A stretch of 55,273 bases of DNA from Mesotaenium endlicherianum (taxonomy: Eukaryota > Streptophyta > Zygnematophyceae > Zygnematales > Mesotaeniaceae), in assembly GCA_009602735.1 (NCBI GenBank), contig WELA01011897.1, positions 252,909 through 308,181 on the forward strand, in the 5' to 3' direction. How positions within the stretch are numbered: position 1 is the first letter of the stretch; each line of letters opens with the position of its first letter. The notes beneath the pieces were generated by a model. It saw nothing but the letters and a program-made list of their open reading frames with translations, searched no databases and was not told where the DNA came from. Positions 36,408 to 47,034 of this stretch are shown in pieces. Made by a program: the position numbers and the translations under genes.

Positions 36408-39400
36408 ATGTGTAACACTTTGGGCACAGACTTACGTTCGAAAAGAGTAGAGGAAGCTCAGCCTGTAAAAGCAACTGGCCCACCAGCTCAGGATGAACCT
36501 GTAGGAAAGATGAGGTCAGATTCAGATGTCAGCGCATCAGGCAAGGAGATTGAGACGGAGGAAACAGAGCGTCTCGCAGCAGTAGCGGACCTGAGCAGAA
36601 TTGAGAGAAATTCGTGCTCGACATCTTCTGGAGCAGAACACAGTCTTGAAATTGGGCTGACCACAGCGAGAGGGGGCGGCGGCAAAGACTCCACTGGCAG
36701 CGAACAAGACTGCAGGTCGAGTAGCACGGGTGACTCACCAGTAGCCTCGTCTGGAGCCACGTCAGCAGGAGGGAGAGAAAACGTCAGCGCAAATGGCTGC
36801 GACCGGACTGATAGACGTAAGCACGAGGCAGAGGTGGACGCAGAGACAAAGGCAGAGGGGCAGGCTGACATGGGGGCAGAGCTGGCTGAGGCGAGTGAGA
36901 GGACAGCTGGCGGGCGCGGAAGGTTGAGCCTGAAGGAGGAGGCTAGAAGCTCAGAGGAAGTCCTGAGGTACTTGGCCGACCTTGAAGGTGCTGAGGAGGA
37001 GGAGGAGGACGGAGAAGAGGAAGAAAGGCCCTCTGAGCAGCAGTCTGCTGAGGCAGTGGGTGGAGAGAGCATGGCCAGCGCGAGCACGAGTGAGCAGCAG
37101 GGTGTGGTTGGGAAGGAGGACGAGGGAGGGAAGGAGGAGGAGGAGGAGCAGGAGGAGGAGCAGCTGCAGCAGCAGCAGGAGGAAGAGCAGGAGGAGGAGG
37201 AGGAGGAGGAGGAGGGGGAGGAGGAGCAGGTGGAGGAGGAGGAGGAGGAGGAGGAGGAGGAGGCGATGCGAGGCCGAGGCCAGTCGGCGAGCGTGGGTGC
37301 AGAAAACTCGACAGAGCAGCGGCCAGCGGCGGCGGCGCGGCAGCCCGACTTTGTGACAATGACGACGACGACGACGGCGGCGGCGGCCACAACCTCGGCC
37401 CTGTCCTCCGGGGCCGCCTCGTCCGCGGGCGGCAACGGCGCGAGCTTGCAGGCGAGCTTGAAGGGCGTGTCGCAGGACGGAGAGCTGGTGCTCATCACGC
37501 GGCAGGCCTTCCAGAGCCTGGTGGACGAGGTCAAGGGCCTCGCGACAGAGCTCTCCGCGGTCTCCAAGGAGAAGGCTGAGATCGCCGGGACCCTCCTGCG
37601 GCTCCGGGAGGGCCAGGGCCAGGCGGGGAGCCGAAGCACGGGGCAGACCGATGAAGACAGGGACAGGCGCAAGCCGAGGAGGAGCCTGAGCTGGCGGGGG
37701 CCAATCACCTCGTCGGAGCGCGGAGGCGGCGGCGGCGGCGACGAGTTCGAGGTCGGTGGGGGCGTGGGTGCGGGTGCGGGTGCGGGGTTGAGCGGTGGCG
37801 AGGATGCAGGCGGGGGCACAGGGCCGGGCGCGAGCGTGGGTGCAGGTGCAAGTGGGGGTGATGAGGGCGCGGGTACGGGGCAAGGGGTAGGTAAGCGGGA
37901 GTTCTTGCGGCTGCACACCAGCCCAGACCTGGGGCGCCCTTTCGACGGGGAGAACACAGAGGCAAAGTTGACCCGGACGATGACGGCAACCTCGGCCACG
38001 GCCGCGGTGGGGGAGCTGGAGGGCGGGGGGCCGCCACCTGTCGAAGAGAAGGGGCTGTTCAGGCGGCAGAAGTCGACGGGCAGGACGGGCTCCGCCCCCG
38101 GCTCCGGCTCCACCTCCAACGGCAGGCCCAAGTCGTACGCGAGCGCGAGCGCGGAGATGAAGCGGCAGCCGTCCGTGCGGAGCCGGTTCGAGGCGGAGAT
38201 GGCGGGCCTCCTCGCCGCGGCAAAGGGCGTCAGCCTCAGCAGCCTCAGCAGCACGAGCAGCGGCGCCGGGAGCGGCAGCGGCACAGGGAGCGGCAGCGGC
38301 GGCGGCGGCGGGAGGAAGAAGCAGAAGAGCCTGGTGCTGGTGACGAGCCGCGCGTTCGACAGCATGGTGGACGAGGTCAAGGAGCTCGCGGGCCACCTGT
38401 CGGCCGCGCACAAGGCCCGGGAGGCCGCCGAGGCCGAGACCGAGGCTCTCCGGGTGGAGGCCGAGACCCTCCGAGCTCAAGCGCTGGCACCGGCGGCGGC
38501 GGCGGCACAGGCACCCGAGCCCCAGGCGTCGGCGGCGCTAGCGGCGGCAGCTGCGGCGGTGCAGGCNGGCGTCGGCGGCGCTAGCGGTGGCGGCGGCGCA
38601 GGCGCCCGAGCCCCAGGCGGCTGCGTCGCTAGCGGCGACGGCGGTGGCGGCGGCGGTCCAGCAGGAGAAGGAGGAGGAGGTCGCGCGCGAGGTGGCGGGC
38701 CTGCGGGGGGCGCTGAGCGACGCGCAGGCGCTCGTCGCCACCCTGAGGAACCGCAGCTCCGAGCTCTCAGGTCAGCCTGCCACATGGCACCCCGCCTGCC
38801 CACGCACAAGCCTGCCCCCGCGCTGCAGTATCACGCGCGCGAGCTTGCTGTCTGGCGCAATACCTGGTTGTCCAGCCTGCGCCTGCTCGCCAGCAGGCAA
38901 CTTGGACAGGGTACTTGGATCCTGTGAGACGCGTGTGCCTCTCCCTCTCACTCGTTGTTCAGAGTAATTTCTGCCTTGCATGTCTGCAGAGAAGAGAAAA
39001 GAGTCCCACGCGACGCTGTTTCCTTCCCCATCCCCTCACGCGTCTGCTCCCACAGAGCACTTGGAGAAACACCTGAGGAATCCCTGGTGGTTTTCCAATG
39101 TGAAACAAATATCTTGAGTCTCGCTCGAATTGGACTCTCTCCAGCGCCCTCTGCATGTCAAAAAGAAAACACTCGCGAAGTCAGTCGCATGCAATGCAAG
39201 GCCCCGAGCGCGCGCGTGCGGTGGCCCCCACGGCTGAGACAAGGACGAGGAGGAAGCATGGGCATGGCACGCGCACGCGCAAGTCTCACCTCTGGCTCCT
39301 GTTCACACCACTCATGTCCAGAAGCAGTCTTTACACCTTCCGTAATGTTCTGGCCCTCTCCCTCCTCAAGGAGGCTGGGCGCGTCGCGTGCGTCTGATCC

Positions 39401-40131
39401 TGCCCTCCCTTGGTATTGCTTCTCATCAACAGGCTTATACGTGCAGTGGGGATACTGTACAATGCACGTGCTGTAAGTGTCTTCGCAAAGCTGAGGTCCG
39501 ACGAGGAGGCTGACAAGAAAACAAGAATGGGGGGAGAAGAAGAGGGAGAGAGGGACAGATAAGTGGGAGGGGGAGTAAGAGGGGGAGCAAAAGTAAGGAA
39601 CGGAGGGGAGGGAGACAGGGAGAGAAAAGGAGAGTTGAGTGGGAGAGGGAGGGAGAGGGAGCAAAAGCAAGAGAGAGAGAGTGGGGGGCGGAGGAAGAGA
39701 AGGGGGGAGCAGGGGGGGAATGGAAGGAGAGCTTTATGACAGGACTTCCAACAACAGAGGGTACAAGGCATTAGCCTGCGTGTGAGCGGGTTGTGCATGT
39801 CCTGCACGACGGCCCCCCTGCTCACTCAATTAAGCGCATAGGTGCAGAGGAAACTACATGTGAGGGGTAGACGTCACACGACATGATACGTAGACTTCAT
39901 ACGAGACGTAGGTGGTCATATAGGACGTTGCAATCGAGCAGGAGATGGCTTTCTGGTTGGTCATTTGCCAGCGAGGAGAGCAGCATAGCGACAGCCGCAT
40001 CCTCGGCCTGCCTTGATGCAGCAGCAGAGCTGCCATCTGGCAACGCTTTCTGCATGTCTGGAAGATAGTGGCCGGCCAGGAGGGGCCAGTGTCACGGCCC
40101 TATCCTTGGTTCTGTCTGGATGCAGCAGCCT

Positions 40132-40166
<35 letters not shown>

Positions 40167-43100
40167 NCATGCCTTGCTGCTTGAGGCATGTGCTCATTTG
40201 TAGCCGTGTAAATAGAGCCGTCAGCCGTCTGTACAACATCGCCTGTAAATATAGCCCATGTAAACATTATAGCCTGCAGGGGTGAAAACGGAGCAGGGTC
40301 GGCCCCAGGCTTGCTCTCCTGAGGGCGCTGTGGTGGAGACCAGCGACTCTCTCAAGGGGTAGTTTCTGGTGAGCTGGCGCTAGCTTGAGAGAGAGATGAC
40401 GAGCTGGCGCTTGCTCGAGGAAGGGATGGCGAGCTGGCGCATTTAGCCCGAGGCCCTCTTGCGGCAGCGCCAGGTACTTGCGGACGTGCTTTGACGCGTA
40501 TTGTCCCGTCCTTCCTGGGCGGCGCACTTCACTTGTACACGTGTCGCGAGGGCGTAGCCGCGTTGCAGAAATGGGCCAGGTGTAGGACAGGACGGGTCAG
40601 ACGCATGCCAGAAGTGGTCAATGCTTGTGGGACAGAGCCGGTCAGTTTGTGGGACATAACGGGTCAGTGAACGTGGGACAAAGGGGGTCAGTTGTGGGAC
40701 AGAATGGGCTAGATGTTGCCTTTGCTATGCTTGGAACACGTTCTTCATGTCACCCATTTGACGAGATCCGTGCGAGCGTGCGAATGCAAGAGCAAGGGTG
40801 CGAGTGTGTGCCATGTGACTACGCTTCGCTTTTGCTCTTCCGCTTCTTTTTGAGCAGCCCAAAGTATCTAACTTGACAAGAAGTCCACGCTGCTCAGGGC
40901 TGCCGCTTCCATTCGGCAATGTTTGCCGTCTTCTTTGCCCGCTGCGCCTGCTCACCTCCTTGTGCGCGCGCGCAGCCCAACTGGACACCAAGTCGTTGCT
41001 GCTAAGACACCTGTAACGTTGAGCTGAGATGCTGCTCCTGCTTGCTCGCGCACTGACCTGCTCTGCCTGCTCCTCCGTCTGCTCCTTGTGTTCCTTCCCC
41101 GCGAGCGCAGCCCAGCTGGACACCAAGTCGTCGCTGCTGAAGACGGCCATGGATGCGCTCAACCGCGTGCGCGCCGAGCGCGACGCGCTCTCCTGCGAGC
41201 TCCGCGAGGCCCTCAAGTCGTGGACCCTCCTGGAAGGCGAGCTCGCCGGCCTCAAGCAGGCCAACGGCGCCGGCGCCAGCGCTGGCGCCAGCAATGGCGG
41301 CGGCGGCGCCTCCCCGGCCTCGACTTCAGCAGCGGCGGGCAGTGGGGGCGGGGGCGGGGGCGGNNNNNNNNNNNNNNNNNNNNNNNNNNNNNNNNNNNNN
41401 NNNNNNNNNNNNNNNNNNNNNNNNNNNNNNNNNNNNNNNNNNNNNNNNNNNNNNNNNNNNNNNNNNNNNNNNNNNNNNNNNNNNNNNNNNNNNNNNNNNN
41501 NNNNNNNNNNNNNNNNNNNNNNNNNNNNNNNNNNNNNNNNNNNNNNNNNNNNNNNNNNNNNNNNNNNNNNNNNNNNNNNNNNNNNNNNNNNNNNNNNNNN
41601 NNNNNNNNNNNNNNNNNNNNNNNNNNNNNNNNNNNNNNNNNNNNNNNNNNNNNNNNNNNNNNNNNNNNNNNNNNNNNNNNNNNNNNNNNNNNNNNNNNNN
41701 NNNNNNNNNNNNNNNNNNNNNNNNNNNNNNNNNNNNNNNNNNNNNNNNNNNNNNNNNNNNNNNNNNNNNNNNNNNNNNNNNNNNNNNNNNNNNNNNNNNN
41801 NNNNNNNNNNNNNNNNNNNNNNNNNNNNNNNNNNNNNNNNNNNNNNNNNNNNNNNNNNNNNNNNNNNNNNNNNNNNNNNNNNNNNNNGGGCGGGGGCGGG
41901 GGCTGGGGCGGTGGCGGCGGCGGCGGCGGCGGCGGGGGTGCTGGTGACGCCTCCTCCGCAGTGTCCAAGGCGAAGGGGGCGCTCTCGCGCATGCAGGACC
42001 TGCTCTTTGCGAAGCTGGACGACGATTCCGAGGGGGCTCGCTCCGGGTCCAGCAGCAGGTGAGCGAGGCCGCAGCTGAGAATATTTGCAACAGAACCTCG
42101 CAGCAACGCTGTGATCTCTGAGGAGCACCTGAGCACCCCAAACTGGGAGCACCCCAAACTGGCCCACACGCGGCACACAAGAACTCAAGAAGACGTTATG
42201 AGAGACACTACCAGAACGAACATGCCTTGGGGCATGGGGCATGGGAGAATCTACTAGTCCGTCGCTTTTGTGGATCGGCCATAGCTAGCTGCACATGGCT
42301 GCCCCAGGCATAGCACCGATGAAGGAGGTTTAGAGGTTTAGTTTCCGCCTTCTGCGTTCCTCCACTCCCCTCAATGATATCAGAGTGGTCACATGAGTGG
42401 GCGCCTGAGGGGGCACCTGAGGGGGCACCTGAAGGGGCACGTGAGTGGACACCTGAGGGAACACCTGAGTGAATGCCTGAGTGGGCACCTGAGTGCAGAT
42501 TGTTCCACAGGCAGATTACCTGGATGGACGCCTGAGTGGGCACCTGATAAGATGCTTGCCTGGACCCTGGACTGTTGGAACACGTCAGTGGACACCTGGC
42601 AGGGTGCATCTGGCTGGGCGGACACCTAGATTGCTAGACATCTGGCATGCTGGACACCTGCCAGGGCAGACACACTGCCAAATAGGCACCTCAGCCCTCA
42701 CTCGGATGGGCGACCCCTGCAGCTGGGTGGTGTGTCCCCGTATGCTGCGGGGGACACCTGTCAGGAGCCCTAGGGGGTCGGGTCTTGTGGGCGGCTGCTT
42801 TACTGCTGCTGCTGCTGCTGGGTTGCTGGGCTGCTGGGCTACGCACTCAGAAGAACGTGCATCGCTCTTGTCACCATGAGCATAGCGGGGCCTTGCGCTC
42901 TCAGGTGTTGTTTCTCATCAGGAGTGAGGGAATGCCCACGCTCAGTGCCTGGACTGGGCCCTGCATGCGCGCGCACACACACACATTCAAGCACACACAC
43001 GCACACACGTGCACGCTCGCACGCACACGCGCACACACACACGCGCACACACACGCACGCACGCACACACACACACTTCTGCATCTGCATTTGCTCCTGC

Positions 43101-43719
43101 ACAGGGAACAGCCTCGCAACTCCACCAGCGTCCTTCCTTTTTGCCAATAGCTTCCGCTTTTCTGCGCTGCGTGGGTCTCTGCGCTTGCAGGCGAACATCG
43201 ACGGAGAAGAGGACGGGCGGAGCGAGAAACTCGCTGGAGGCCAAGGCGGAGAGGAGGAGGAGCGTGGAGAGCCAAAAGAAGCCCAACAGCGGGAAGGAGG
43301 CCGGGGGCGCCTCTTTCTCGCCGGACCACCACCAGCAGCCGCAGCCGCAGCAGCAGCAGGCCGGCAAGGGGCGGAGGAGCAGCCTCGAGAATCAGCTCAA
43401 GGGATTTCTCCAGAGGACCCTCAGCAAGAGCTCGAAGAGCTTCCTCGATTACGATCTGGACGCTTCTCCTGCGTCGCCTGCAAGCTCCTCCCGGTCCTCC
43501 CTCTCCAACGCTGCAGCGGCTGCCTCTCCCGAGAGGCCCCCCCCCAGTGGCCAGGTGGCAGCTGCACAGCAGGAGCAGCCAGGGCTGGCCTTGGTGGCGT
43601 TTGGCAACGGCAGCAGCAACAGCAGAGGCGCGGCGGAGGCTGGGCGCGACAGCAGCCCTGGCCGCGGCTCCTCGGCGAAGCTGAAGGTCGCGCGCATGCT
43701 GTCGAGGTACAAGAAGTAA
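36408..43719 (+). CDS. unrecognised acidic low-complexity coiled-coil protein, at least four exons
   Basis: Proposed coding exons are 36408-38770, 41111 to the assembly gap (41364-41887), from the gap to 42058, and 43191-43719 (stop TAA). Phases agree: exon 1 ends with G and exon 2 supplies CC (Ala); exon 3 ends AG and the last exon supplies G (Arg). The protein has a Ser/Gly/Glu-rich N-terminus and a long poly-Glu tract (37131-37264). Two related modules of the form VL[IV]T..AF.S[LM]VDEVK.LA..LSA lie at about 37480-37590 and 38327-38450, each running into a coiled coil. An Ala/Pro repeat follows, then more coiled coil (LRNRSSELS-AQLDTKSSLLK...), a Gly-rich stretch around the gap and a basic Ser/Gln-rich tail ending LKVARMLSRYKK. 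An undetermined base at 38566 coincides with a frame change. The start is uncertain (ATG at 36408 or 36510). I do not recognise the family; a cytoskeletal or scaffold role would be a guess. Confidence 0.55.
37131..37264 (+). repeat. GAG/GAA trinucleotide repeat encoding poly-Glu
   Basis: Nearly uninterrupted GAGGAG units with a few CAG codons. In the gene's frame this gives Glu runs with Gln interruptions. Confidence 0.8.
38490..38665 (+). repeat. imperfect tandem duplication encoding AQAPEPQA-type Ala/Pro repeats, with an ambiguous base
   Basis: The phrase GCACCCGAGCCCCAGGCG followed by alanine codons occurs twice, at about 38511 and 38605. The N at 38566 lies between them and the correct frame changes there, suggesting the assembler mis-resolved the repeat. 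Confidence 0.6.
39516..39720 (+). repeat. polypurine (GGGAGA-type) tract
   Basis: About 200 bases of almost pure A/G on the plus strand, inside the intron. Confidence 0.75.
40135..40167 (+). repeat. (CT)n microsatellite ending in an ambiguous base
   Basis: Some 16 CT units followed by an N at 40167, so the true length is unknown. Confidence 0.85.
40371..40442 (+). repeat. 30-bp tandem repeat, GAGCTGGCGC units
   Basis: GAGCTGGCGC recurs at 40371, 40401 and 40431 with partly conserved spacers, inside the large intron. Confidence 0.7.
40625..40712 (+). repeat. imperfect tandem repeat, GTGGGACA...GGTCAGT units
   Basis: About four degenerate units of 20-27 bases containing GGGACA and GGGTCAGT, inside the large intron. 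Confidence 0.55.
40971..41012 (+). repeat. partial duplicate of the acceptor and start of exon 2
   Basis: CGCAGCCCAACTGGACACC and the following AAGTCGTTGCTGCT repeat, with few changes, the true acceptor and exon start at 41107-41146, 135 bases downstream. The copy runs into a stop (TAA within CTGTAACG), so it is not used as is. A more diverged third copy lies near 40854-40900. Confidence 0.65.
41364..41887. other. assembly gap (524 N)
   Basis: A run of undetermined bases flanked on both sides by GGGCGG repeats. It falls within or beside a Gly-rich coding or intronic part of the acidic gene. Frames drawn through it are meaningless. Confidence 0.99.
42394..42492 (+). repeat. 12-bp minisatellite GGGGGCACCTGA
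   Basis: Eight or nine tandem 12-base units (GTGGGCGCCTGA, GGGGGCACCTGA, GTGGACACCTGA), with scattered further units to about 42610. It lies in the last intron (42059-43190). Confidence 0.8.
42970..43077 (+). repeat. (CA)n / (CG)(CA)n microsatellite
   Basis: About 100 bases of CACACA with CGCA and TGCACG interruptions, about 110 bases before the last exon of the acidic gene. Confidence 0.85.
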
Positions 43720-45412
43720 GGACAAGTAAGGACACTTGAGATCGGTCATCGGCAACTAGGAGGGGACCTGCCTCTCTGGGGTCCCTCGGCACCCTCGAGA
43801 TTAGCTTGCTTGGGAACCAGTAGATGCACGTTCTCACCGTGCAGTTGACTGCAGTTGACTGCAGTTGAATGATATTGACCCCCCTGTTGGCCTCCCTCGT
43901 GGGGTGGAATGGAGAGCATCCTCCTGGATTCACGTGAAATACTGCAGCACGGTTATTTCTCCCGGCTGGCTCTGGGAGGACCTCTCTAAGGCCCAGGTGC
44001 GAAGAAAGGGAGGCGGAGGCAGTGCAAATACACTGAATCCAGACTTATCATTAGGAGTGGGAATATGGCCATGTACATCTGCACTTGGTGGTCTGGCCTC
44101 TACCAAGCAATCTGCAGTGTGTCCTTTTTTCTGTTGTCCACTAGTTGGCGCTAGTTTGGGTGAGACGTAGGCTTAAGGGTGTAGATAGCTATAGCAGAAT
44201 TAGTGCAATTCTTCTTGCAACTACTTAGATGTAGCGCATATTCTGGCTCTCATCCTCGGTGCACGTGTGCTTGATATGCATGTATCTTTGGCAAACTATT
44301 CACCACTTAGCACCTAGATCAGTAGAGTCAAAGCTTTTTGTTGGAATAGACATCTCAGTTGTGCATGATACTAGAACAGGGTAGTTTGCAATTGCGCCCA
44401 AGGTCTAGGAAAACCCTCGATTCATTAAATGAAGGACACAGCCTAAATATGCCCCGCTTACTGCGGATGTTTTTCTTAACTGCTGCTTGACTTTGTGATA
44501 ACCTGCCCTGGTTATGAAGATAGAAGCACACCTGCATTCCTGTCCCGCTAATGATTAAGCTACTCCTCAATTGATCTTGGAAGTGCAATTAAAATGGAAT
44601 TGGAAGTGAAGATGACGTGAGGACAACTTTGTTTCCTCACAAGTATTTGGGTTCCATCATCACCTTTGGGGTAGAGCATCCTGGCAGCTTTCCTCAGCCC
44701 ATGAACAGAGACATTGTAGCCATCCCTCACTTACCTGCTACACTCAAAACCAGAATAGCAAACACAGATGTTTTAATGGATTTATGTGGTGCCTGGAAGC
44801 CAGTATGAATCCAGTTTTGTGCTGAAAGAATGTGGTTCAAATGCAACGAGACAATCCACTCAGTAATCAGTACTGCTCAAATGAATAGGCTCGCAGATAA
44901 GTTTTTATCAAGCTCAACGCTCAACTCAGGATCCACACATCCCACTACTGCAAAAAATAACACAAGCATGCCTTGGAAGAAACACAAGAAGCAACCACAA
45001 CAGAACAGACATACTGAATAGAGTGCATTCTAACTTTATTCACTGTATTCTTCCAATATAAAAATGGCTGCTTGGCCATGGAGCCATGGCAGCAAACTGA
45101 CCGCTTGTAGAGCTGCCTAACCTGTAGGGCTAAAAAGCTCCACTAGACAGTTGGCTAATCAAATATTGGGTATCTATGTCTAGTAAAATTGTACATCTGC
45201 AAACCGTCAGTACACTTTAGGTATTTCAAAGATAGAAAAAATAGGCTGCTGAATGTGTGAGCGGGTTACAGCGAACACATCCTAAAGCTGGCCCTAAGTT
45301 TCCTACATCTACAAGGATATGTACATTATAATCTTGGAACCAATGGATCAGCTCCCTGATAGAGATGGTATGCCTACAGCTGGAGGTCCTGTTCACGACC
45401 CTACCCTACTTG
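43720..45412. other. intergenic, no gene recognised
   Basis: Contains the 3' untranslated region of the acidic gene, a triple GCAGTTGACT repeat at 43841-43868, and AT-rich sequence with short frames only. Confidence 0.45.
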
Positions 45413-46027
45413 CTAGCACAAATTCCTCCTCTTCTTTTGAGCAGGAGAAGAGCCTTCTAATCGTATCTGTCTTAATACTAGCTTCGTTGACCTCTTCCAG
45501 CGAGCCGTCACGCGTTCGTGTACTTGCTCCCTTGTCCCTTCACTGCTTCTTGACACACTACGACTCAAATTTGTCAAACGGACTTCTTTCAAAGTTTCTT
45601 TCGGAGTTGCTTCAAGCTTCCTTTTAAAAGACACTGCACTAGGTACGCCAGCATCAGTATCGTGGTTAGCGCAGCTCGTAACTTCTTTGCTCTCTGCAAC
45701 CCTGAGGATCTCACTTTCTTCTTCGTCTCTAGATGGAAGGCCTTCCTTGTCTTCTTTCACATGTATACCACTAGCCTTCATCACCAATTCTGCCAGCCGT
45801 GGTGCTTGAAATTGTCCCAAATATTCAATGCCAGACTCGCGGCGTTCAAGCAACTTCATTCTGAGCGCATCTTGAACTGCACTACTCAATCTCCCAAGGT
45901 CCGCCGGAATACTCAGCCCTTGGTCAGCAAGATTATCCATGGATGAGTTAGTGTTCATCCCAATCCTGGCCGCATTCATAAAAAGCGCAACCCTATACTC
46001 GTGTGCCACCGTCCCTACAGCCCTCTC
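45413..46027 (-). CDS. putative last exon of an unrecognised gene
   Basis: A 204-codon open segment follows an AG acceptor at 46029-46028 (CTTCCAG before GAGAGGGCT) and ends in a stop at 45413. It begins ERAVGTVAHEYRVALF and has helical, non-repetitive sequence for about 100 residues (SIPADLGRLSSAVQDALRMK, QAPRLAELVMKASGIHV). It then turns into a Ser/Lys/Arg/Glu-rich, probably disordered tail ending AQKKRRNLC. An upstream piece on the same strand, about 46230-46110 (VVTILARSRALFLLHHLAPH), looks like an exon with donor GTGAGT at 46109. Its phase (1) does not fit the acceptor, so the link is unproven. I do not recognise a family. Confidence 0.4.
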   Translation of the reverse strand, partial: ERAVGTVAHEYRVALFMNAARIGMNTNSSMDNLADQGLSIPADLGRLSSAVQDALRMKLLERRESGIEYLGQFQAPRLAELVMKASGIHVKEDKEGLPSRDEEESEILRVAESKEVTSCANHDTDAGVPSAVSFKRKLEATPKETLKEVRLTNLSRSVSRSSEGTREQVHERVTARWKRSTKLVLRQIRLEGSSPAQKKRRNLC

Positions 46028-47029
46028 CTGGAAGTATCTCATTCCATATAGAGTTGTTAACAGCAGAAACTGAGAGCAATGACAAGGGGTATGCACAAAG
46101 AAAACTCACGGTCCGCCTGTGTGTGAATGTGGGGAGCAAGGTGATGAAGCAGAAATAGAGCTCTAGACCGAGCCAAGATGGTTACTACGTCACCACTTTC
46201 TTGCACTTGTATCCTTAGCCCCAAGCTGCGCTGAAGACGTCATCGGGGTCCCTTTTCAGGCGTTACTTTTCACCTTTCATTTGTTCTCACGTTGTAGCTC
46301 GCCCACAACATCGAGAAGAAGTTTCGTATAACGTCATATCCTGCTTAGGGCATCCAATCTTCCTTCTAGTGGCGACAGCCAACAGGTTCAAAAAGTGTAC
46401 ATATAACGTTACCATCCGATCTGATTTTAAAAATCTTGGGACAGGTCTCAGCCAGGTCTCAACTCCCAATTACTTTTCTTGGGTGTTTGGGACTCTGGAG
46501 TTTGCGGGAGGCTCCTGTCCACTGCTGTCCATGGTGCCGATTGAAGTCCGGTTCGATTTGGTCGGAGAATGTTCTCGCGTCCTGACTCCCAAGTTCCACC
46601 CGGCGTGCTTGTGCGTGGAGGCTTGTGCAATCCGTATCAATCATTCTCAAGTGCATATCCTGTTAAAATTGCTGAAAACATATTGCGATTCGCGATCCCA
46701 GACGGATCTTTCAATCTAAATCTAGGTCTGTTCATGACTCATAAGGTCATCGTGCTATTTTCCACTTTTTCCCGTTCGAAACCTTCAATCTACCGCCACC
46801 CACAACGCCACCTACTTGCAAGTTGCGCAATGTAAAGCATCCATTATCTGTAACAAATCTTGACTGATTGAATTAGATTCTTTTGATACGTACCATCATA
46901 AATCATATGTCATTCGTGACCCAGGTGGCAACGACCAGCAACGACGAATATTTGACCCGTCCAACTTTAATGGCATCCAAAAGCTCCGAATGTGCTTAGA
47001 TCAGCTTAGATCGGTTCACTTCACATCAC
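46028..47029. other. upstream exon candidate and unassigned sequence
   Basis: Apart from the possible minus-strand exon near 46230-46110, I see no supportable coding segment. The longest plus frame (46369-46719) has no recognisable domain. Confidence 0.35.
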
Positions 47030-47034
47030 TTTAG
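47030..47034. repeat. candidate target-site duplication TTTAG, left
   Basis: TTTAG precedes AGTGCTATCCC and recurs at 48176-48180 after the inverted end. Confidence 0.6.

Larger units (their letters stand above)
38771..41110 (+). other. large intron of the acidic coiled-coil gene
   Basis: Begins GTCAGC after GAGCTCTCAG and ends GCGAGCGCAG. It contains a purine-rich block, CT dinucleotides, two minisatellites and a partial copy of the following exon, all listed separately. No other coding exon is evident. Confidence 0.55.

Noticed and set aside
36488-38480. Long antisense frames (over 500-600 codons) opposite the acidic gene
   Set aside because: They are Ser/Pro/Leu/Arg/Ala repeats forced by the GC-rich and GAG-rich sense strand; the sense frame has coiled-coil modules and consistent splicing.
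40725-42242. Long frames in several registers through 41364-41887
   Set aside because: They run through undetermined bases and exist only because N is not read as a stop.
42389-42629. Frames with SGAPSGAHSG-type repeats that look like a repetitive protein
   Set aside because: Translations of the 12-bp minisatellite; no splice context and they lie within an intron.
42785-43198. His/Thr- and Val/Cys-rich frames
   Set aside because: Translations of the (CA)n microsatellite in the last intron of the acidic gene.
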